Translations under genes and position numbers: made by a program
The notes under the pieces: model-generated
The model's database searches: none
What the model was told of the DNA's origin: nothing
Seen by the model: the letters and a program-made list of their open reading frames with translations, nothing else
NCBI GenBank assembly: GCA_020433785.1
Contig: JAGRCC010000067.1
Location: 1-6,918 of the forward strand
DNA: 6,918 nucleotides
Reading direction: 5' to 3'
Origin: Anaerolineae bacterium
GTDB taxonomy: Bacteria > Chloroflexota > Anaerolineae > 4572-78 > J111
Part shown: positions 1-4,712 of the stretch, piece by piece
How positions within the stretch are numbered: the stretch's first letter is position 1
How the letters are laid out: each line of letters opens with the position of its first letter

Positions 1-311
1 ATCTGCGGCGCGCCCACTTCCCAGCAAGCCTTAGCCAGCGGAAAAGCTCGATCCAGACAAAGTTGGGATCGAACAACCTGGTTGTGCGTCACCAATGGCC
101 CTAAATGGATGTGATTATGCTCATCCTGGGTAATTTGGTCTAAATCGGGTAGGCGCGAAATATCGATTAAGATTTTTTCTGAACGAACGCCTCGATCATA
201 CTCAACCACAATGTCGGTTCCACCGGCAATGAGACGGGCATCGTGCTCATATTCGGCCAGCAGTTGTAAGGCTTCATCAAGGGATTGGGGGGTATAATAG
301 GTCTGCCACAT
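1..311 (-). CDS. FAD-binding (medium) subunit of a xanthine/CO dehydrogenase-family molybdoenzyme, N-terminal part only
   Basis: The first 103 codons of a minus-strand gene that runs off the left edge. The start is the ATG at 311, preceded by AGGA/AAGG-type purine runs. The peptide begins MWQTYYTPQSLDEALQLL, then has the FAD-pyrophosphate motif AGGTD (residues 29-33), then DISRLPDL (51-58), the HLGPLVTHNQV segment (69-79) and ends in VGAPQ (99-103), the start of the usual GAPQIRNxGT motif. This is the order seen in the FAD_binding_5 domain of xanthine dehydrogenase, CO dehydrogenase CoxM and related medium subunits, which pass electrons from the molybdenum/2Fe-2S subunits through FAD. Full-length members are about 280-300 aa, so roughly two thirds is missing here. 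The substrate cannot be told from this subunit, and the molybdopterin and iron-sulfur partners would have to lie beyond the left edge. It appears to have its own promoter (376-404). Confidence 0.88.
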   Translation of the reverse strand, partial: MWQTYYTPQSLDEALQLLAEYEHDARLIAGGTDIVVEYDRGVRSEKILIDISRLPDLDQITQDEHNHIHLGPLVTHNQVVRSQLCLDRAFPLAKACWEVGAPQ

Positions 312-336
312 GGCCTTAATCCTGAAGTTACCGGAT

Positions 337-362
337 AAAAAAATTCCCCTGAGTGCAAGGGG
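337..362 (-). terminator. Intrinsic terminator-like hairpin with T7 tract
   Basis: Read on the minus strand, CCCCT (362-358), a 7-nt loop and AGGGG (350-346) are followed by AA and seven T residues (343-337). It could end the transcript of the 242-aa gene, whose stop codon is at 421. It lies downstream of the predicted start site of the FAD-subunit promoter, so it would also be in the first 35 nt of that mRNA, where it may act as a weak attenuator or 5' stem. The stem is short (5 bp), so efficiency is uncertain. Confidence 0.55.
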
Positions 363-375
363 TTTGGATGGTCCT

Positions 376-404
376 ATTATAATGATGACGCCCAGGGGAG
401 TCAA
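376..404 (-). promoter_or_regulatory. Near-consensus sigma-70 promoter for the FAD-subunit gene
   Basis: On the minus strand TTGACT (404-399) is separated by exactly 17 bp from a perfect TATAAT (381-376). This would start transcription near 369, giving a leader of about 58 nt before the ATG at 311. It sits in the 109-bp gap between the 242-aa gene and the FAD-subunit gene, so the latter is probably transcribed independently. This is the best promoter match in the window. Confidence 0.75.
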
Positions 405-420
405 TATCAACCAGCGAAGG

Positions 421-1149
421 TTACTTGGGCAGCATTTTGTCGCCAACCAAACTGGCGGCCAGCGTTTTTTGGCCGGCCGTAATGAAATCTACGGTAACAA
501 ACGTGTCCCCTTCGGCCGGGCTAACGGCCAGCACAATACCAGGTCCAAATTTTTCGTGCTCAACTTCCATACCTTCGGCAAAGGTGACTGTTTCACCATA
601 CGCCGGCGATTCGCGGCTTGGTTCAGGCACTTGATACTGGCGATCGTGCCATAAATCGGCATAGACTTTTAAATCGGCCGATGTATGGATTTTGCGTGAG
701 AGCGTCGAAGCCGTAGTTCGACAGGCCTTGAGTTTTTGGTTGCTCTTGACATCGTACCCAGCTTGGCCGGCGCGACTTAGGGCTGTGTCGATTTGACGAA
801 AGACATCACCGGGTTTATTGAGGCCAGATTCAATGACCACCAACTGAATCCCGTGCTGCTGGCAAATTTCCACCCGCGCATCCTGCCGCGTCCGTAGTTG
901 GTCTTCCTCTTCTAAGCTAAGTCGGCGGCGCTGATTCTTACCCTTTAAACCCTCAAACCGGACAGCGACACCTAACTCCGGGTACATAAGATCCAATTTA
1001 AGCCGGCGATTCGTTGTCGGGTTGATCAGCCACTCTGGCGTAATATTCAACTGGGCCTCAACTCCGGCAAAAATGCGAGCCAGAATTTCGCGCCAGGCAT
1101 TCGTTTCCATCCAATCCGGCAAATTACGATATTGTGCTTTCATCGACAT
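421..1149 (-). CDS. PD-(D/E)XK nuclease-like protein with a UvrD/PcrA-type C-terminal Tudor domain
   Basis: A 242-aa soluble protein that I do not recognise as a named family; the domain assignments come from reading motifs. Residues about 15-125 look like a restriction-endonuclease-like fold of the DUF559/Vsr type. Asp53 lies in KLDLMYPELG, followed by a strand with Glu66 in VAVRFEG and Lys69, then a charged helix (72-98) and HGIQLVVIES (99-108), as in small single-domain nucleases. Residues about 126-190 are a polar linker. Residues 191-242 (GMEVEHEKFGPGIVLAV, then VTVDF and QKTLAASL) closely resemble the Tudor domain at the C terminus of UvrD/PcrA helicases, which contacts RNA polymerase. 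A role in DNA repair or transcription-coupled processing is therefore an inference. Two possible starts exist, ATG 1149 and ATG 1143; a weak GAG-type ribosome site lies upstream, and 1143 has the better spacing. Neighbours give no functional clue. Confidence 0.8.
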   Translation of the reverse strand: MSMKAQYRNLPDWMETNAWREILARIFAGVEAQLNITPEWLINPTTNRRLKLDLMYPELGVAVRFEGLKGKNQRRRLSLEEEDQLRTRQDARVEICQQHGIQLVVIESGLNKPGDVFRQIDTALSRAGQAGYDVKSNQKLKACRTTASTLSRKIHTSADLKVYADLWHDRQYQVPEPSRESPAYGETVTFAEGMEVEHEKFGPGIVLAVSPAEGDTFVTVDFITAGQKTLAASLVGDKMLPK

Positions 1150-1180
1150 TACTCAAAATACTCAGTCTCAATAGATTTAA

Positions 1181-1209
1181 ATCATAACATAATGTTGGAA
1201 AGGTGCAAA
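1181..1209 (-). promoter_or_regulatory. Candidate sigma-70 promoter of the nuclease-Tudor gene
   Basis: On the minus strand TTTGCA (1209-1204), a 17-bp spacer and TATGAT (1186-1181) lie about 32 bp upstream of the ATG at 1149. The -10 matches consensus at 5 of 6 positions and the -35 at 4 of 6. Spacing and location are good, but the surrounding DNA is AT-rich, so a chance match is possible. Confidence 0.45.
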
Positions 1210-1239
1210 TTTTTTGATTATTTTAGCTCTCTAAGCGAA

Positions 1240-1276
1240 ATTGCCTAGGCAATGCGGCTCATTAATTCTTAGGCAA
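1240..1276. repeat. Perfect 14-bp palindrome plus a direct half-site, possible operator
   Basis: ATTGCCTAGGCAAT at 1240-1253 is a perfect palindrome. Its half-site CTAGGCAA (1245-1252) recurs with one change as TTAGGCAA at 1269-1276, 24 bp away in the same orientation. The group lies just upstream of the candidate promoter of the 242-aa gene and about 65 bp upstream of a plus-strand extended -10 candidate, so it could be a protein-binding site for a dimeric regulator. No regulator can be assigned. Confidence 0.35.
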
Positions 1277-1314
1277 ATAATCGCTTGATGGCTGATGTGA
1301 AAAGCCTCATAAAT

Positions 1315-1323
1315 TGCTATACT
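1315..1323 (+). promoter_or_regulatory. Candidate extended -10 promoter (plus strand) for a leader or small RNA
   Basis: TGC followed by TATACT (1318-1323) matches the extended -10 element TGn-TATAAT at five of six hexamer positions. No good -35 is present (TGTGAA at 1296-1301 is the nearest, with a 16-bp spacer). If active it would start near 1330 and read through the hairpins at 1371-1407 and 1484-1523. Treat as a candidate only. Confidence 0.3.
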
Positions 1324-1370
1324 TAAGTCCAACAAGTTGCAATAACTTTTGCGCATTTCCTTCCTTCTTT

Positions 1371-1407
1371 AGCCCAGAGATTAGCCGTTCCCACTAATCT
1401 CTGGGCT
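1371..1407. repeat. Perfect 14-bp stem-loop in intergenic DNA
   Basis: AGCCCAGAGATTAG (1371-1384) and its exact reverse complement (1394-1407) flank a 9-nt loop. It is too long and exact to be a likely chance event. On the plus strand the stem is followed by TATGCTTTT, an interrupted T run, so it might be a modest plus-strand terminator. On the minus strand it is followed by purines and would not terminate. Other readings are a stem of a small RNA or leader, or a mobile-element remnant. No flanking duplication is seen. Confidence 0.6.
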
Positions 1408-1483
1408 TATGCTTTTAAATCCCTTTTATTTTCTTCAAAATGAATTCTAGGTACTAAAGTACTTAGTTGAATAGTGACTTTAG

Positions 1484-1530
1484 TCCCTAAAGATTAGGTA
1501 CCTTTGGCCCTATTCTAGAGGGATTTTTTT
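1484..1530 (+). terminator. Compound intrinsic terminator (plus strand)
   Basis: The stem is built from three aligned helices: TCCCT (1484-1488) with AGGGA (1519-1523), AGA (1491-1493) with TCT (1514-1516), and TAGG (1495-1498) with CCTA (1509-1512). They are separated by small symmetrical internal loops and followed at once by seven T residues (1524-1530). No complete coding gene precedes it on this strand, so it would end a non-coding transcript or act as an attenuator ahead of the genes at 1540 and 1688. Upstream segments can pair with its 5' arm (see findings). Confidence 0.55.
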
Positions 1531-1539
1531 GTGTAAACT

Positions 1540-1623
1540 ATGTTTATGGTAAATCAGCATGTTTTAGCAACGCCTGAAGCGGCAGATATTTTAATTCTCT
1601 CCAGTGACGATACACAAACGTGA
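1540..1623 (+). pseudogene. 27-codon remnant resembling the start of an excisionase/antitoxin-type helix-turn-helix protein
   Basis: The reading frame from ATG 1540 (or ATG 1546) to TGA 1621-1623 gives MFMVNQHVLATPEAADILIL, then SSDDTQT. The segment VLATPEAADIL has the form of the first helix of MerR/excisionase-like DNA-binding domains (LTPEEAADLLgVS), and the match then breaks off after the first helix. No ribosome binding site stands out, and no continuation of the domain is apparent after the stop. Two readings are possible: a decayed DNA-binding gene, or a chance frame. The similarity rests on about ten residues, so confidence is low. Confidence 0.3.
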
Positions 1624-1676
1624 CCACCCCTATCAATTCCAAATTAAATCCAAAAATTTCTTATTAGAACATGTAT

Positions 1677-1683
1677 AAGGAGA
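1677..1683 (+). promoter_or_regulatory. Shine-Dalgarno site of the 190-aa gene
   Basis: AAGGAGA at 1677-1683 lies 4 nt before the ATG at 1688. It is the strongest ribosome binding site in the window and fixes the start. It suggests the 190-aa protein is well translated when its mRNA is made. Confidence 0.75.
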
Positions 1684-1687
1684 CAAA

Positions 1688-2260
1688 ATGAGTGACGAGA
1701 TCAACTATGGCTACGATGCCCTAACCGGTATTCCCAGTAAAATGGCTCCCTGGGGACTACACCTAGAACAACCTTACCCTTCAAATTTCGGCGAATATGT
1801 GCTCGTTGAAGTAGCCCCGTCCGATATCGAACAACATCACCAGGTTGAAGTTATTGACGAACACGGTGATCCGCTTAGAGGGGTGTGGGTCATTTTTGGT
1901 TTTCCCGGGGGCGGGCCAGATATCGGGCTGACCCCCACCGAAAATCATTGGCGTGGAGCACCGGCTGTTCTAAGAGGCAATGCCCAAACAACAAATTATG
2001 CCGGCTACGCGCAGCACACATTTAAATCGGGTGGAGAAGATATCTGGTTGTGGGATTTGGACGATGAAGGTATTCTCCGGCTCCCTAGCCCCATTGTTAA
2101 AAACTGCAAATGGGTCTCTAACCCCATTGGCCGCTTTGAACATACTGGAGTCAAACTAAGATTTCAACGCCGTACAGAAGGGGTTATCCCCCGCAGTCAA
2201 CGTTTAGATGCCCTTGAAGCCCGCATTGCGGCTTTAGAAGCGCTACTCCAACCAGCCTAA
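1688..2260 (+). CDS. Hypothetical 190-aa protein: predicted beta-sandwich with C-terminal coiled coil
   Basis: Not recognised as a named family. It has no signal peptide or membrane segment, a single cysteine (140), and many aromatic residues and glycines. Residues about 51-160 look all-beta: HQVEVIDEHGDPLRGVWVIF, the loop GFPGGGPD (71-78), then TTNYAGYAQHTF (101-112), which resembles the T-(x)-G-x-(A)-F turn of transthyretin-like or carboxypeptidase-regulatory-like Ig folds. Residues about 169-187 (RSQRLDALEARIAALEALL) form a short, regular amphipathic helix with leucine/isoleucine heptad spacing, suited to dimer or trimer formation. This layout suggests a binding or structural protein, for example a surface- or particle-associated one, but function is unknown. 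It lies alone on the plus strand, convergent to the ribF operon. A weak promoter candidate is TTAGCA (1564-1569), 17 bp, TATTTT (1587-1592). The start is set by the strong ribosome site at 1677-1683. Confidence 0.82.
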   Translation: MSDEINYGYDALTGIPSKMAPWGLHLEQPYPSNFGEYVLVEVAPSDIEQHHQVEVIDEHGDPLRGVWVIFGFPGGGPDIGLTPTENHWRGAPAVLRGNAQTTNYAGYAQHTFKSGGEDIWLWDLDDEGILRLPSPIVKNCKWVSNPIGRFEHTGVKLRFQRRTEGVIPRSQRLDALEARIAALEALLQPA

Positions 2261-2275
2261 TCTCACCTTCAAACG

Positions 2276-2319
2276 AAGCAAAAAAGCTCTCCTAGGTATA
2301 TCGGAGAGCTTTTTTGTTT
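2276..2319. terminator. Bidirectional intrinsic terminator between convergent genes
   Basis: GCTCTCC (2286-2292) pairs with GGAGAGC (2303-2309) around a 10-nt loop, flanked by six A residues (2280-2285) and six T residues (2310-2315); pairing continues outward through C2279-G2316. The symmetry gives a T tract in both directions. It lies 15-60 bp past the stop of the 190-aa gene and about 105 bp past the ribF stop, so it should end both the plus-strand gene and the infB-rbfA-truB-ribF operon. Confidence 0.9.
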
Positions 2320-2424
2320 ACAAAAAAACTCATGCAGTTCCAAAAGTGATAACCTCTGCTTAACCAGGTGATTACCACTAGTTTTATGCTCTAGCTGTAC
2401 AACACCATTTAGATTTCAAGCCGA

Positions 2425-3372
2425 TTAGACCGCCGACAGAATTTCCTTAGCCAGCAATGATCGGGCCTGATCAGAATCTTTTGAAATTTGAGCCACCAAG
2501 GCCGCGATACCATCAAATTTCTGTTCAGGCCGAAGCCGTTCGACGAATTCCAGCGTTAGGGTTTGGCCGTAGATGTTCTCGTTAAAATCAAAAATGTGCG
2601 CTTCCACAGTTCGCTCATTCTCGCCAAAGCTCGGACGAACCCCAACATTAGTGACGCTAGGGTAACGATGCGAACGACCGGGGTGTTGAATAAAAGTCGC
2701 ATAGACGCCGTTAGCGGGCAGCAGCCTCTCTGGTGGAACAGAAAAATTGGCCGTGGGAAAACCAATCGACCGACCTCGTTGCGCACCTTGAGCAATTTCG
2801 CTGGTCAGCGACGGGTAGCGACCCAGTAAATAAGCCGCCCGCCGGACATCGCCGCTGAGTAGTTGTTCCCTAACCTGGGTGCTGCTAACTACCTGGCCAT
2901 CGAGCAAAAAGGGTTCAACTGTCGTCACACCATAACCGAACTGCTGGCCTAAAGCTCGCAATTTTTCAACGTTACCTTCCCGATTTTTACCCAACGCAAA
3001 ATCGTAACCGACGCACAACTCAACGACGCTCAAATTCTCCACGATTAGCTTCACGAAATCGGAGGCAGTTATCTGCGATAGTTCTCTGGAGAAGGGAATT
3101 AAAATTAAGACATCAATCCCCAGCGACGCTATGAGCGCAATTTTCTCACTAGGCGTCGTAAGATAATCGTTACTAAACAAATGCGGTGCGAAAATAGTTT
3201 TGGGCCGAGGATGAAACGCGATGATAGCGGATTGAGCCTGTTTGATAGAGGCGGTGGCTTTGAGTTGAGCAATCAGATCCTGATGACCGCGATGGATGCC
3301 ATCGAATGTCCCTATCGTTAATACAGTAGGGTCGGTTAAACGAGCTGTGAACAAGTCTGAGAATACTTGCAT
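2425..3372 (-). CDS. ribF: Bifunctional riboflavin kinase / FMN adenylyltransferase (FAD synthetase)
   Basis: Phosphorylates riboflavin to FMN and then adenylates FMN to FAD, both with ATP, in the cytoplasm. The 315-aa length is normal. The N-terminal nucleotidyltransferase domain shows GTFDGIHRGH (21-30, the HxGH-type ATP site), FHPRP (53-57), VGYDFALGKN (121-130) and SSTQVR (163-168). The C-terminal kinase domain shows GFPTAN (204-209, the PTAN motif that binds ATP/Mg) and EAHIFDF, whose Glu257 corresponds to the catalytic base of the kinase. All key residues are present, so both activities are expected. The ATG at 3372 follows the truB stop by 6 nt and has only a weak GTGAG ribosome site, so translational coupling to truB is likely. 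It is the last gene of the operon; the common downstream partners rpsO/pnp are absent. No FMN riboswitch is visible. Confidence 0.97.
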   Translation of the reverse strand: MQVFSDLFTARLTDPTVLTIGTFDGIHRGHQDLIAQLKATASIKQAQSAIIAFHPRPKTIFAPHLFSNDYLTTPSEKIALIASLGIDVLILIPFSRELSQITASDFVKLIVENLSVVELCVGYDFALGKNREGNVEKLRALGQQFGYGVTTVEPFLLDGQVVSSTQVREQLLSGDVRRAAYLLGRYPSLTSEIAQGAQRGRSIGFPTANFSVPPERLLPANGVYATFIQHPGRSHRYPSVTNVGVRPSFGENERTVEAHIFDFNENIYGQTLTLEFVERLRPEQKFDGIAALVAQISKDSDQARSLLAKEILSAV

Positions 3373-3378
3373 AGGGTC

Positions 3379-4317
3379 TCACGTTTGAAATACTTTTTTA
3401 GGTTGCCAGATGTTGTCATTAGCCTCAATCAACTCCAAGATGGCCAGAAACTCTCCGCTGGGTAGGTAGGCTCGAAGCAAATTAGCGCTAAGGAGAGCTT
3501 GTCTATCGGCAAACTCGAGCTGCTCTTGAGCGATCTGAACTTTATTGCCGTGCTTAACGCGAATAACGGTCGGTTCGTCTAAAATAAGTTTGGGTAAATG
3601 CTTGATAGCCTCATCCATCGGCAAGAGATATTTTTGCCAGCCAACAGGGTTTGCCTCTGTTTCACGCACAAGTGTATTCAAAGATACAGCATCGTCAAGT
3701 AACCAGGGTTGATTCGCCGTGCGTGTTAACTCGGCCAGGTATGCCCCTGTGCCGGAAGCTTCACCCAGATCACGGGCCAAGGCTCGAATATAGGTTCCGG
3801 CGGAACAACTGACATCCAGAGTTAAATCCGGCGCGGCCCAACTTACCCATTCCAGGGTATGAATGGTTACCCGGCGCGGCTCAAGGGTAATCGATTTACC
3901 GGCCCGAGCCGCCTTGTATAGCGGCCGGCCGTCTTGCTTGATGGCCGAGTAAATAGGGGGAATCTGGTCGATCTCACCCAAAAACGCCGGCAAAATTTGC
4001 TTCAAGCCGGCCGGGGTTAGATCAGAAATATCGTGCTGTGACAGAATTTGGCCTTCACTATCGAGGGTATCGGTGGTGGCGCCAAAACGAATTGTGGCTC
4101 GGTACTGTTTGAGACCGGTCACAAGGTATTCAATCAACCGCGTTGCTTGACCCACACAGATCACTAAAACCCCTGTTGCCAGTGGGTCCAATGTACCGGT
4201 ATGGCCTACCTTGCGAATTCCGGTCACCTTTCGTACACGAGCCACAACATCGTGAGAGGTGATGCCTTTAGGTTTGTCGATAATCAAAATACCCGAGGTT
4301 GGCCGATGGGGTGCCAC
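3379..4317 (-). CDS. truB: tRNA pseudouridine(55) synthase TruB
   Basis: Isomerises U55 in the T-loop of tRNAs to pseudouridine and helps tRNA folding. The 312-aa protein has the TruB signature: GILIIDKPKGITSHDVV (9-25), then GHTGTLDPLATGVL (38-51) with the catalytic Asp44. It continues with QIPPIYSAIKQDGRPLYKAAR and the CSAGTYIRALARDLG segment typical of the family, and ends in a shortened PUA-like C-terminal domain (about 240-300). The start codon is GTG (4317-4315), placed only 2 nt after the rbfA TAA stop. There is no good Shine-Dalgarno site (a GCGAG about 9 nt upstream at best), so expression probably depends on ribosomes finishing rbfA. It is the third gene of the infB operon, an arrangement widely conserved in bacteria. 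Confidence 0.97.
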   Translation of the reverse strand: MAPHRPTSGILIIDKPKGITSHDVVARVRKVTGIRKVGHTGTLDPLATGVLVICVGQATRLIEYLVTGLKQYRATIRFGATTDTLDSEGQILSQHDISDLTPAGLKQILPAFLGEIDQIPPIYSAIKQDGRPLYKAARAGKSITLEPRRVTIHTLEWVSWAAPDLTLDVSCSAGTYIRALARDLGEASGTGAYLAELTRTANQPWLLDDAVSLNTLVRETEANPVGWQKYLLPMDEAIKHLPKLILDEPTVIRVKHGNKVQIAQEQLEFADRQALLSANLLRAYLPSGEFLAILELIEANDNIWQPKKVFQT

Positions 4318-4319
4318 CG

Positions 4320-4706
4320 TTAATCGCTCGCCTCGGTTTCGGAGTCTGGTTCAATATCGGCGGTATCGCTCCGAATCTCGTCTAAAAGTTTATCGATCCG
4401 CATGCCTTGTTCAAACGAATTATCAACCTTAAAGTGAAGTTCCGGAATGTAGCGCAGCGATACATTCTCGCGCAGTCGATGCCGGTAAAACTGAGTGGCA
4501 TTAGCTAGACCCGTCAGGGTACTACGCACCTCGTCATCATCGCCGAGAACGCTGACGAATACCCTGGCAAAGCGCAAATCCGGATTGACCTCAACCCCAG
4601 TCACCGTTACAAAGCCCAAACGCGGATCGCGGCTTTCAAATTGGATGATCTGGCTGAGTTCTTCATGCAGCAGTTCGGCAACCTGCCGTTGACGTCGCGT
4701 TGCCAT
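4320..4706 (-). CDS. rbfA: 30S ribosome-binding factor A
   Basis: Single KH-like domain protein that binds the small ribosomal subunit during late 16S rRNA 5'-end maturation and cold adaptation. At 128 aa it has the normal length. Recognisable segments are RQVAELLHEELSQII (6-20), DPRLGFVTVTGVEVNPDL (27-44), ARVFVSVLG, and RYIPELHFKVDNSFEQGMRI followed by DKLL. At the position where many RbfA proteins carry the Ala-x-Gly helix kink, this one reads Ala-Thr-Gln (in GLANATQFYRHRL), so the glycine seems to be replaced. The last 16 residues are strongly acidic (SDTADIEPDSETEASD). The ATG at 4706 lies 6 nt after the infB stop and no strong ribosome site is seen, consistent with coupled translation from infB. 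Confidence 0.96.
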   Translation of the reverse strand: MATRRQRQVAELLHEELSQIIQFESRDPRLGFVTVTGVEVNPDLRFARVFVSVLGDDDEVRSTLTGLANATQFYRHRLRENVSLRYIPELHFKVDNSFEQGMRIDKLLDEIRSDTADIEPDSETEASD

Positions 4707-4712
4707 AACCGC

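Noticed and set aside
310..654. Plus-strand open frame of 114 codons opposite the 242-aa gene
   Set aside because: Its first part overlaps the minus-strand promoter and terminator, and the rest is antisense to a minus-strand gene with clear domain features. No ribosome site or motif supports it.
1370..1530. T-box or other known riboswitch ahead of the 190-aa gene
   Set aside because: The terminator and competing stems suggested it, but the conserved T-box core (a TGGnACC-type antiterminator) is absent and no other known riboswitch core was recognised.
1150..1687. CRISPR array or insertion sequence in the repeat-rich intergenic region
   Set aside because: The repeats are single inverted pairs, not regularly spaced direct repeats, and there is no transposase frame or target-site duplication.
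2321..2424. Possible small gene or regulatory RNA between the bidirectional terminator and ribF
   Set aside because: Only imperfect short repeats (AGTGATAACC versus GGTGATTACC) and no useful reading frame were seen.
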